From: Gammaproteobacteria bacterium
GTDB taxonomy: Bacteria; Pseudomonadota; Gammaproteobacteria; Steroidobacterales; Woeseiaceae
Direction: 5' to 3'
Length of the DNA: 7,365 nt
Assembly: GCA_029881015.1 (NCBI GenBank)
Contig: JAOUNK010000166.1
Location: 1-7,365, forward strand
Below are positions 1-5,938 of this stretch, in pieces. The number at the start of each line of letters is the position of its first letter. The stretch's first letter is position 1. A model generated the notes under the pieces. It was not told where the DNA came from and searched no databases. It was given only the letters and a program-made list of their open reading frames with translations. A program made the position numbers and the translations under genes.

Positions 1-117
1 GGTGTCGGCATCATCCTGGGCCATGGCAGGCGCAGTTACGAATGCCGTGCTAAACAGCACCACGGCAAACAGGCCGAACACGCGCAGCGACAATGCGCGA
101 TCTTCGCTTACTCTCAT
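1..117 (-). CDS. N-terminus of a secreted protein (signal peptide only, cut by window edge)
   Basis: Reading the minus strand from an ATG at 117-115 gives 39 open codons up to the window edge. The product starts with a short polar and basic segment (MRVSEDRALSLR), then a hydrophobic core of about 20 residues rich in V, L, F and A, and ends with an AMA-QDD type signal peptidase I site near residue 34. The start is well supported by an AAGGGG Shine-Dalgarno sequence at 125-130, 7 bases away. The protein is therefore exported through Sec to the periplasm, outer membrane or outside. Its mature part lies outside the window, so no function can be given. Confidence 0.72.
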   Translation of the reverse strand, partial: MRVSEDRALSLRVFGLFAVVLFSTAFVTAPAMAQDDADT

Positions 118-402
118 TTCTTAACCCCTTATGCTTTAGTAGTTCGACGTGGCTTATTGTCTAGCCTAATCGTCGGCCGACCGGGAAAGCCGGTTTAGCC
201 AAGCTGCAATGATGCGAAATCACAACACATTTGTAAATGCCAAGCGGAGAAAGAATCACTAATTTATGGTGATATGTTGTGAAAACACCACAACTTGGAG
301 AGAGCCTGCCGAGAAACGCTCTGGGTGCGTAGGTAGTACCCCGGATAGCTCTTTGTGGAATGCCTTATCTAGGCTGCCAGACAGGTTCATTTCCGGGTCC
401 CC
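118..402. other. Divergent intergenic region with CACAAC half-sites
   Basis: This 285-base stretch lies between a leftward and a rightward gene, so it should carry the promoters of both. It is more AT-rich than its surroundings. The hexamer CACAAC occurs at 221-226 and 289-294, and its complement GTTGTG at 276-281. TCACAACA (220-227) and TGTTGTGA (275-282) form a perfect 8-base inverted repeat, and GTTGTG/CACAAC at 276-294 form a second one with a 7-base spacer. CATTT-GT-AAATG at 228-239 is a further short palindrome. I see no convincing -35/-10 pair in either direction. The repeats may be operator sites, but this is a guess. Confidence 0.35.
125..130 (-). promoter_or_regulatory. Ribosome binding site of the left-edge secreted protein
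   Basis: AAGGGG on the minus strand, 7 bases before the ATG at 117. It fixes the start of this otherwise very short fragment. Confidence 0.6.
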
Positions 403-777
403 ATGACGACGCTGACCGGCAGGCACGTACGCACGATATCGGGGTATGTCGCGACCTTGCTCGCCTACCCGCGCTGGTATATCGACCGGGAGGTCGATTT
501 TACGAACTGCCACCTGCAGGGCCGCTTTGACGAAGAAGACACGGTCTGCGCGGCTTGCCACTTCGGGAGGGCCTGCCGCTGGCTCAGCCTGCATCGGCTG
601 GCACCCACGGTGGATACGCCTTTGCCAGAACTCGTCGATGCGCTGCAGACCGCGGTGACCTATGTACGTAGGGAATGTGCCGACGCCACCGGCCATCCCA
701 GGGAGTGCGACTGCGACACCTGCGAGTGGCTCCAGGAAGCCAGCGCTTTCCTGAGAACGCACCGGCACAAGACATAA
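403..777 (+). CDS. Small cysteine-rich protein, possible metal-binding
   Basis: This 124-residue protein is not one I recognise. It has eight cysteines in two groups: C36, C49, C52 and C58 (with a CxxC-H pattern at 49-53), then C92, C102, C104 and C107 (a CxCxxC pattern). Such spacing suits a zinc or iron-sulfur site. There is no signal peptide or membrane segment, so it is probably cytoplasmic. Codon use has the strong GC third-position bias of the other genes here, which favours it over the open frame on the opposite strand. The ATG at 403 is the only ATG in its open frame near the N-terminus (in-frame stop at 370), though its Shine-Dalgarno match is poor. The C-terminal tail is basic (RTHRHKT). 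The gene precedes a lipoprotein gene by 93 bases. Metal binding is inference from cysteine spacing only. Confidence 0.66.
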   Translation: MTTLTGRHVRTISGYVATLLAYPRWYIDREVDFTNCHLQGRFDEEDTVCAACHFGRACRWLSLHRLAPTVDTPLPELVDALQTAVTYVRRECADATGHPRECDCDTCEWLQEASAFLRTHRHKT

Positions 778-779
778 TA

Positions 780-805
780 TGATCGCCCTTTTGTGAGGGC
801 CATCA
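780..805. other. Hairpin downstream of the cysteine-rich gene
   Basis: TGAT-C-GCCCT, loop TTTGTG, AGGGC-C-ATCA form a stem of 5 plus 4 base pairs broken by one C-C mismatch, three bases after the stop codon at 775-777. No T-run follows on either side, so it is not a classical rho-independent terminator. It may act as a weak terminator or protect the 3' end of the transcript. Confidence 0.25.
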
Positions 806-858
806 CGGCGCCGCTGCCGCCGCCGCGTACACTGGATTGCACGAAACTGAACGATTTT

Positions 859-863
859 GGGAG
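859..863 (+). promoter_or_regulatory. Ribosome binding site of the lipoprotein gene
   Basis: GGGAG lies 7 bases before the ATG at 871. It decides the start: the frame is open further upstream to a GTG at 793, but only the ATG at 871 has this site and gives an immediate lipoprotein signal peptide. Confidence 0.6.
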
Positions 864-870
864 CTACACC

Positions 871-1845
871 ATGAATCCTGCGCGCCTGAGCCTCCTATGC
901 ATATCTGTCCTGATCGCAGCCTGCGGCAGCGGCAGCGACCGGTTAGGCAACCGGCCGTCCACAACCACGTTCGCCATCACGCCGGCCAACGCGGCCACGG
1001 CAACTCGCGTTGCCTGGGAAGCAGCGCTCGCCAGTGCCGATTTCGGCAATGTGGGTAGCGGGATGGTGATCTCGACGTCGTCACCCGGCGATTTCAGCAA
1101 GCCGGGCCTGGCAACGAGCCTTGCGGGAAAGCTAATCAACCCCGTGCAGATGGACCCCCTGGGGCCCGTTGTCCGTTCGTGTTTCGTCCGCGGCATCGTA
1201 ACGACTACCGGCGACGTGGCCGACGTGACGCTGGCTACGCTGAGCACGGGCGACACCTTCCGGGATGTCTACGAATTCTGCGATGACGGCTTCGGAGAAG
1301 TCATCGACGGTACCGTCGATGTGGCGGTACGTGAGTTTACCGGTGACCTCGATACCGGTCTGTATATGCTGAGCCTGGACGTTGTCTTGACGGACCTGCA
1401 GGTCGCGACGGGCACGGATACCGTTGTTAGCAACGGCGACACGACAGTAACGCTGGACTCGATGCAGTCTCCGTTTCTCAGGGCGGGTGCCTCAGGCACC
1501 TCGATGACCGTGGACTCCAACGCCAGCTCGGAGACGCTCAGCGATTTCACGACGAGCCAGACGATCGATGCCGGGGTACAGACACTGCCCTTCACGCTCG
1601 CAGCGGCCGGCACGCTGGACAGCACGCAGCTCGCAGGCGTCGTACGGTATTCGACACCGGTGACGTTTGCCGGAGAAGGCTTCGACTTTCCGAGCTCCGG
1701 CACGTTTCTCGTCATGGGCGAGAACTCCTCGGCGCGCCTGACGGCAGTCGACAATATCAACGTCATGATCGAAATTGACGGTAACGGTGACGGCGTGGTC
1801 GATGCCACGATCAATACGACCTGGGCAGCACTCGCAGCCTCGTGA
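871..1845 (+). CDS. Predicted lipoprotein with C-terminal calcium-loop-like motif
   Basis: The product has 324 residues. Residues 1-18 form a lipoprotein signal peptide ending in the lipobox I-A-A-C with the modified cysteine at position 18, followed by GSGSD. The residue after the Cys is Gly, not Asp, so the classical rule predicts sorting to the outer membrane. The rest is rich in T, S, V, D and G with alternating beta-like stretches and no membrane segment, suggesting a beta-sheet fold exposed to the periplasm or surface. Near the C-terminus, residues 303-311 read DGNGDGVVD, which matches the DxNxDGxxD type of calcium loop found in EF-hand and dockerin-like repeats, followed by a T-T-W-A-A-L ending. 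I do not recognise a named family and no enzyme motif is visible. The next gene, on the same strand, starts 61 bases downstream. Confidence 0.8.
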   Translation: MNPARLSLLCISVLIAACGSGSDRLGNRPSTTTFAITPANAATATRVAWEAALASADFGNVGSGMVISTSSPGDFSKPGLATSLAGKLINPVQMDPLGPVVRSCFVRGIVTTTGDVADVTLATLSTGDTFRDVYEFCDDGFGEVIDGTVDVAVREFTGDLDTGLYMLSLDVVLTDLQVATGTDTVVSNGDTTVTLDSMQSPFLRAGASGTSMTVDSNASSETLSDFTTSQTIDAGVQTLPFTLAAAGTLDSTQLAGVVRYSTPVTFAGEGFDFPSSGTFLVMGENSSARLTAVDNINVMIEIDGNGDGVVDATINTTWAALAAS

Positions 1846-1906
1846 TCGCCACTATGCGCTATCATCGGCTAAGATATTATGTGAACTGGCCAAGCGACTG
1901 ACCGAT

Positions 1907-2677
1907 ATGCTGATAACGCCGAGACGAGACAAACTGAACAGGATCGTGATCGTTAACCCGAAGGGAGGTTGCGGCAAGTCGACGCTCGCGACCAATCTCG
2001 CGGCGGCCTATGCCCGGCAGGGACCGACACCAGCCATCATGGACTACGATCCGCAAGGTTCGACCATGGGCTGGCTCACCCGGCGCCCCGCGAATCTTCC
2101 GCCAATTCACGGTATTGCAGCCTACAAGAAGAGCATGCAGGCCACCCGGAGCTGGCAGTTGCGGGTTCCGAATGAGACGGTCAACCTGCTGGTCGATTCC
2201 CCGGCCAGCATCGACCACGACGACCTGCGCCAGCTGACGCGCGACTCGACCAGCATACTCGTGCCCGTGTTGCCGTCATCGATGGACATTCACGCAGCGG
2301 CGCGCTGCATCGCCGACCTGTTGCTCGTGGCCAAGATCGATCGCCGCGATCGTAAACTCGCTGTCGTCGCCAACCGCACCCGCAAGAACACCAAGAGTTT
2401 TGCGAAGCTCATGCGCTTCCTGGACTCGCTCGGTATTCCGATTATCGCGGTGCTGCGCGACAGCCAGAACTATGTCCATTCGGCCGAGCAAGGGGTTGGT
2501 GTGTGCGAGATGCAGCCGTCGCGCGTCAAGCAGGATGTCGAGCAGATAGAAAAGATTGTGGCGTGGCTCGACGCCTGGCCGGAACGGCGTCGTGAGTCGA
2601 CATCGGTCGCGTCGATCAGTCGTCAGCCCAAGGTCAGCGGACCGCTGCTGCGGCGACCGAGTTTCGGCTCAACCTGA
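1907..2677 (+). CDS. ParA/MinD-family ATPase (orphan, no ParB nearby)
   Basis: The product has 256 residues and is a member of the deviant-Walker ParA/MinD/Soj ATPases that position DNA or protein cargo by ATP-dependent dimerisation. Visible motifs are the deviant Walker A box PKGGCGKST at residues 18-26 (signature Lys19, P-loop Lys24), the switch I/Walker A' segment MDYDPQGST at 45-53 and Walker B LLVDSPA at 94-100 with Asp97. The length is typical of small ParA proteins without an N-terminal DNA-binding domain. The C-terminus is extended and basic (RRPSFGST). ATG 1907 is the only sensible start close to the ATPase core; it has a poor Shine-Dalgarno match, and a TATTAT box at 1875-1880 is a possible -10 element without a clear -35. 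There is no parB or parS-like cluster in the window. A role in placing a protein complex is as likely as DNA segregation. The last 9 bases overlap the oppositely oriented dehydratase gene. Confidence 0.88.
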   Translation: MLITPRRDKLNRIVIVNPKGGCGKSTLATNLAAAYARQGPTPAIMDYDPQGSTMGWLTRRPANLPPIHGIAAYKKSMQATRSWQLRVPNETVNLLVDSPASIDHDDLRQLTRDSTSILVPVLPSSMDIHAAARCIADLLLVAKIDRRDRKLAVVANRTRKNTKSFAKLMRFLDSLGIPIIAVLRDSQNYVHSAEQGVGVCEMQPSRVKQDVEQIEKIVAWLDAWPERRRESTSVASISRQPKVSGPLLRRPSFGST

Positions 2678-3646
2678 CGCCTCACGCTGAATCTCAGCGA
2701 ACAATTCGTTATCGACATTGCCGCCACTGATCACGACGACCGTAGTCCTGTCTCGCGTGCGGATCTTTCCTGACAGGACAGCGGCCAGCGAAACAGCGCC
2801 CCCGGGTTCAACCACGAGTTTGAGGTTGGCGAAGGCGAAACGCATGGCGGCTCGCACTTCCGTGTCACTGACAACCAGCCCGTCGCCAAGCAATGCCCGA
2901 TTGATGGCAAACGTCATTTCGCCCGGCGTATGCGCCTGCAGGGCATCGCAGATGGAGCGCGCAGCCGGGTCGGCATGCTCGCGTTTGCCAGACCGCAGCG
3001 AACGCGCCGTATCATCGAACCCCTCCGGTTCGACCGGGTGTACGTCGATACCCGGATTGTGCGCCTTGAGCGCCGTTGCCGTGCCGGCGATCAGCCCGCC
3101 ACCACCACAGTTGACCAGTACCTGGTCCGGCACGATACCCAGTGCCGCACATTGCCGCGCGATCTCGAGCCCCACTGTACCCTGCCCCGCGATGATGTAC
3201 TCATGATCGTAGGATGGCACCACGATCGCGCCGCGTTCAGCCGCGATTCTGCGGGCTATCGCCTCGCGGTCTCCCGTGTAGCGATCGTACGTGATGACCT
3301 CTCCGCCCAGTCGCCGCGTGTTCTCGAGTTTCGCGCGCGGCGCATCTTCCGGCATGACGATTGCCGTGCGAATGCCGAGCATGGTGCCGGCCGCCGCCAC
3401 GCCCTGCGCATGATTGCCGGATGAAAACGCCACGACGCCACGCTGCGACTCTTCGGCATTGAGCTGACTGAGAAAGTTATAGGCGCCTCGAATCTTGAAC
3501 GTACCCGTTACCTGCAGGCACTCCGGCTTCACGAGCACCTTGCCACCGGCAATCTCGTCCAGTAGCCGATTGCTCAGCAACGGTGTCTCGACGGCCACTC
3601 CTTCGAGGCGGCCCGCCGCGCGTTCGATATCCCGAATGTCGGTCAT
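2669..3646 (-). CDS. PLP-dependent threonine/serine dehydratase (short, catabolic type)
   Basis: This 325-residue fold-type II PLP enzyme belongs to the threonine/serine dehydratase and serine racemase group. It is expected to convert L-threonine to 2-oxobutanoate and ammonia, or serine to pyruvate. Visible motifs are TGTFKIRGA at residues 47-55 with the Schiff-base Lys51, the substrate loop SSGNHAQG at 75-82, GQGT at 154-157, the phosphate-binding GGGGL at 181-185, EPGGA at 280-284 and SGGN at 307-310 near the PLP ring nitrogen. It stops after the catalytic domain. Biosynthetic IlvA is about 500 residues with ACT-like regulatory domains, so isoleucine feedback is not expected here. The ATG overlaps the stop of the preceding pterin dehydratase gene in an ATGA arrangement, pointing to translational coupling. 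Serine racemase or a hydroxyectoine-type dehydratase are alternatives that sequence reading cannot exclude. The 3' end overlaps the parA-like gene. Confidence 0.9.
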   Translation of the reverse strand: MTDIRDIERAAGRLEGVAVETPLLSNRLLDEIAGGKVLVKPECLQVTGTFKIRGAYNFLSQLNAEESQRGVVAFSSGNHAQGVAAAGTMLGIRTAIVMPEDAPRAKLENTRRLGGEVITYDRYTGDREAIARRIAAERGAIVVPSYDHEYIIAGQGTVGLEIARQCAALGIVPDQVLVNCGGGGLIAGTATALKAHNPGIDVHPVEPEGFDDTARSLRSGKREHADPAARSICDALQAHTPGEMTFAINRALLGDGLVVSDTEVRAAMRFAFANLKLVVEPGGAVSLAAVLSGKIRTRDRTTVVVISGGNVDNELFAEIQREASG

Positions 3647-3993
3647 TCCAGCGTTGTACCCGCCAGGCGGTCGGTCTTGGCCGCACAGATAAAGTCGTTA
3701 TCGGAGAGCCCGTCGATCGAATGCGTCGTATAGCTGACGCCGCAACTACCGTAGGCAATGGTCAGCACCGGATGGTGGTCTTGGGCGATCGCAACCCAGG
3801 CCGCCGCATTGGCGAAACCGAGGGCCATGTCGTAGCCCGGAAAACGAAAGCTCCGCGAAATGCTTCGGCCATCTTCGCTTATCGACCAGTCCGCGTGCAG
3901 CCCGAGCAGCAACTCCTCTGCCTGCTCCCTGGTCAGCGGCTCGGTACCACCTTCGCAGGGCTTGCAGCGACGTGCCGCCAATTCTTCAGACAT
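3643..3993 (-). CDS. phhB: Pterin-4a-carbinolamine dehydratase
   Basis: The product has 116 residues, the usual size for this family. It dehydrates 4a-hydroxytetrahydropterin to the quinonoid dihydropterin, recycling the cofactor after aromatic amino acid hydroxylation. The signature is plain: D72-H73-H74-P75 then Y81, then SYTTH with His91 and DGLSDND at 94-100; the histidines form the active site. The N-terminal C10-x-x-C13-EGG and the W36 region are also typical of bacterial members. The start ATG at 3993 has a GAGG Shine-Dalgarno match about 8 bases upstream. No phenylalanine hydroxylase (phhA) gene is seen next to it; instead it is coupled to a threonine/serine dehydratase, so a role outside phenylalanine breakdown is possible. 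Only 37 bases separate its ATG from the terminator T-run of the upstream gene and no good promoter is visible there. Confidence 0.93.
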   Translation of the reverse strand: MSEELAARRCKPCEGGTEPLTREQAEELLLGLHADWSISEDGRSISRSFRFPGYDMALGFANAAAWVAIAQDHHPVLTIAYGSCGVSYTTHSIDGLSDNDFICAAKTDRLAGTTLE

Positions 3994-4030
3994 GGGTCAG
4001 ACCTCACAGCTTGGGTGGGCAAACAGTAAC

Positions 4031-4062
4031 AAAAAAAGGCCGACCCTGTTACAGGGCCGGCC
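4031..4062 (-). terminator. Rho-independent terminator of the OmpA-like gene
   Basis: On the minus strand GGCCG-G-CCCTG, loop TAA, CAGGG-T-CGGCC make an 11-base stem with a single mismatch in the middle, followed at once by seven T residues (the A-run at 4031-4037 on the plus strand). It lies 19 bases after the stop of the OmpA-like gene and before phhB, so it ends the envelope-protein transcript and isolates the metabolic pair. Confidence 0.9.
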
Positions 4063-4081
4063 AGGCGGAGACTCAGATGAG

Positions 4082-4801
4082 TCACAGGGAAGATTGGCCG
4101 GGATTCGCGGCAAGCGACGGCGTGTTGTCGATGAACAGCTTGACGCTGACGCGGCGTTCGAGGGCATAGCTGTCGGGCGTCTGGTCCTCGGCCGCCGATT
4201 CTCCGTGAGCACTCATGTTGATGCGGCTCGGGTGGATACCGGCGGCAACGAACTGGTCGCGAATAAACTGGACGCGGCGTTCGGACAGTACGAGGTTGTA
4301 GTCCGCGTCGCCGCGCTCGTCGGCGAAGCCGTCGAGCTGGATATGGATGTCGGTCATGCCGGCCAGCATGCCCGCCAGCTGTGCCAGCCGATCGCCCGTC
4401 GTATCGGAGAGGACGGCTTCATCGGTCCGGAACAGGAGGTCCATGTCGATACCGGCCTGTAACAGGCTGACGAGTTCCGGGCGCGCGACGTTCTGCAGAC
4501 GCTCGATTTCGCCATGCAGCTTGTCGACATCGCCTTCGAGACGGGTAACGGAATCGGAGGAACGGACCACGCTGACCGTGAGTTCGTCGATGTGCTCGTT
4601 CTTCTGGTGCATTGTGTCGCCGATTTTGGCGCCGACTGCTGCACCGATGATCAGTCCGACGGGTCCGCCGGCGATTGCGCCGACCAGTGCGCCCGAACCG
4701 ACGCCGATAGACTCCTGCTTCGATGTCTTTGCGGCTGCCTGGGAGGGGACGGCAAGGAACAGCGAAAGTGCCGTGATGGTGGTAATGATTGAAGTACGCA
4801 T
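4082..4801 (-). CDS. OmpA-family periplasmic protein with glycine zipper (PdsO-like)
   Basis: The product has 239 residues. Residues 1 to about 23 are a Sec signal peptide with cleavage near S-Q-A-A. Residues 33-62 are a glycine-zipper segment (GxGxGxxxG pattern, small residues) likely to insert into or lie against a membrane. Residues 70-104 are a short coiled coil. Residues 118-224 are an OmpA C-terminal domain: GFADERGDADYNLVLSERR at 158-176 aligns with the consensus, with Asp161 and Arg176 at the places that bind diaminopimelate of peptidoglycan, then HGES at 199-202 and ERRVSVKL at 215-222. The order signal, zipper, coil, OmpA and the length are like the sortase-associated PdsO family as I remember it, but no sortase is in the window. 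The start is set by AGGAG at 4811-4815, 9 bases away. The gene lies 126 bases after two VWA genes of the same orientation and ends at a strong terminator. Confidence 0.85.
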   Translation of the reverse strand: MRTSIITTITALSLFLAVPSQAAAKTSKQESIGVGSGALVGAIAGGPVGLIIGAAVGAKIGDTMHQKNEHIDELTVSVVRSSDSVTRLEGDVDKLHGEIERLQNVARPELVSLLQAGIDMDLLFRTDEAVLSDTTGDRLAQLAGMLAGMTDIHIQLDGFADERGDADYNLVLSERRVQFIRDQFVAAGIHPSRINMSAHGESAAEDQTPDSYALERRVSVKLFIDNTPSLAANPGQSSL

Positions 4802-4810
4802 GTGAATGAT

Positions 4811-4815
4811 CTCCT
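4811..4815 (-). promoter_or_regulatory. Ribosome binding site of the OmpA-like gene
   Basis: AGGAG on the minus strand, 9 bases before ATG 4801. It decides between this start and a longer open frame that reaches 4909, whose extra residues have no signal-peptide character. Confidence 0.7.
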
Positions 4816-4852
4816 GGGTTGCGGTGCGGCCCATTGGCCGGCTTCGGAGTTC

Positions 4853-4880
4853 ATTACACGACGCAATAGCGCACGGGAAA
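4853..4880 (-). promoter_or_regulatory. Possible sigma-70 promoter of the OmpA-like gene
   Basis: On the minus strand a TGTAAT box (4858-4853, five of six matches to TATAAT) lies 16 bases after a TTTCCC box (4880-4875, three of six matches to TTGACA). It sits in the 126-base gap after the VWA genes, about 50 bases before the ATG. It would let the OmpA-like gene be expressed apart from the operon upstream. The -35 box is weak, so this is tentative. Confidence 0.3.
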
Positions 4881-4913
4881 CGGCGCCATCGTGGAAAGCC
4901 TGCGATCAATTGT

Positions 4914-4942
4914 GACGAAAAGTGGCGCTAGCGGTTCTCGTC
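4914..4942 (-). other. Stem-loop spanning the stop codon of the second VWA gene
   Basis: GACGAGAA and TTTTCGTC on the minus strand pair over 8 positions with one G-U pair; the 13-base loop contains CGCTAGCG, which includes the TAG stop at 4930-4928. There is no T-run after it. It could be an mRNA 3'-end structure or a weak terminator of the VWA operon. Confidence 0.25.
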
Positions 4943-5926
4943 GGTCAGCGCGACAAACGTGCCGCCGTTGCGATCGCAAAGCACACGCATGAGCGTGGCG
5001 AAACGGCTGGCCGAGCGCGGGATCTGGCCGCCACCACGAAAACCGCGGGGGAAACCGACCGCGTGGATGCGCACACGCCGGGTGCCGTCTGTACCGACCC
5101 GATTGCGGCGATCGATCGTACCGACGACCTGGTCGATATTCATCTGACCGGCAAAGTCATCGCCGAATACGTAGATGCTGATCTTCTTGTCTGCATCCCA
5201 GAAGGTCTCGATTGCTGCCTGGATGCCATCGACCGGGTTACTGTCACTTTGTGCAAACCAGGTGCGCATGCGATTGACGATTGCCTGCCTGCGGCCGGGC
5301 GAATCCGGGATCCAGCGACCCGCGTACTCGGAGAACATGTACTGGCCGTCATCGTTCATGACCTGAATGCCTTTCACCTCGGGATAGGCATCGAGCGCTT
5401 CGCGCAATTTGCGTTGTACGAGACCCCAGTTGTAGTTGACCATGCTGTTCGACGTATCGATGACGAAGATGATGTACTCGCTGTCGACCGGTATACCGGC
5501 AACAGCGTCCGCATCGCTGCGCCGGTAGTACGGCAACAGGCGCTTCATTTCTTCGGTGAGTCGCTGGCGCGCGGCCCGCAGCTCGCCTTCATCGATGGTC
5601 GCTTCTTCTTCCTGGCGGCTGGCCTCGTACTGGCCGCGTATGCGATTCAGATCACCCTGCAGCGCGGCGAGTTCTGTTCTCGTCGACGCGGCATCCTGGC
5701 GGACCTTCTTGAGTTCGCGGTCGAGTATTACGGACTCGCCGCGCAGGTTGAACAACTCCTCCTGCAGGAGCGCGATGAGCTGCTCGAGATTCTCCTCCGC
5801 CTCCTCGATCACGACGGGCTCGTAGATCTTGCTCAATACGAGCAGCAGGATGATGGCGCCGAAACCGCAGCAAATGCAGTCGAGGAACGACAGGCTGAAT
5901 GCTTCGATGTTGCGACGACGTCTCAC
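4928..5926 (-). CDS. Membrane-anchored VWA protein with coiled coil (second of pair)
   Basis: The product has 332 residues. Arg2-Arg5 form a positive cytoplasmic anchor. Residues 10-24 carry the motif FSLSFLDCICCGFGA with Asp16, running into a membrane segment to about residue 33. Residues 42-130 are charged and heptad-like, a coiled coil. Residues 150-325 look like a VWA domain: FVIDTSNSM at 154-162 is a DxSxS metal-site loop (Asp157, Ser159, Ser161) and FGDD at 254-257 fits the third metal-site loop. The usual Thr of the second loop is not evident; the matching region reads SNPVDGIQAA. The topology should be N-in with coil and VWA domain in the periplasm. The gene starts with GTG, supported by TAAGGAG at 5932-5938, which overlaps the stop of the first VWA gene, so translation is probably coupled. 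The protein is paralogous to its neighbour at least in the N-terminal module. The biological function is unknown to me. Confidence 0.87.
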   Translation of the reverse strand: MRRRRNIEAFSLSFLDCICCGFGAIILLLVLSKIYEPVVIEEAEENLEQLIALLQEELFNLRGESVILDRELKKVRQDAASTRTELAALQGDLNRIRGQYEASRQEEEATIDEGELRAARQRLTEEMKRLLPYYRRSDADAVAGIPVDSEYIIFVIDTSNSMVNYNWGLVQRKLREALDAYPEVKGIQVMNDDGQYMFSEYAGRWIPDSPGRRQAIVNRMRTWFAQSDSNPVDGIQAAIETFWDADKKISIYVFGDDFAGQMNIDQVVGTIDRRNRVGTDGTRRVRIHAVGFPRGFRGGGQIPRSASRFATLMRVLCDRNGGTFVALTDENR

Positions 5927-5931
5927 GGCAG

Positions 5932-5938
5932 CTCCTTA
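5932..5938 (-). promoter_or_regulatory. Ribosome binding site overlapping the upstream stop codon
   Basis: TAAGGAG on the minus strand merges the TAA stop of the first VWA gene (5938-5936) with the AAGGAG ribosome site of the second, 5 bases before its GTG start. This decides the GTG start and implies coupled translation of the two VWA proteins, which suits partners made in fixed proportion. Confidence 0.75.

Noticed and set aside
259..768. A 169-codon minus-strand frame opposite the small cysteine-rich gene
   Set aside because: The plus-strand frame has the better GC third-position pattern and ordered cysteine groups; the minus-strand product shows no motif, signal peptide or low-complexity pattern suggesting a real protein.
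793..870. A longer start (GTG 793) for the lipoprotein
   Set aside because: It would bury the lipoprotein signal peptide behind 26 residues. ATG 871 has a good GGGAG ribosome site and a standard lipobox.
1269..1865. A 198-codon minus-strand frame opposite the lipoprotein
   Set aside because: It mirrors the lipoprotein codons, is rich in Ser, Thr and Val as expected from reverse reading, and has no convincing ribosome site or domain.
2718..3424. Plus-strand frames opposite the threonine/serine dehydratase
   Set aside because: The minus strand carries all PLP-enzyme motifs in order; the plus-strand frames are shadows.
4802..4909. A longer start (4909) for the OmpA-like protein
   Set aside because: The extra 36 residues are not signal-like, overlap the probable promoter, and ATG 4801 has a strong AGGAG at the right distance.
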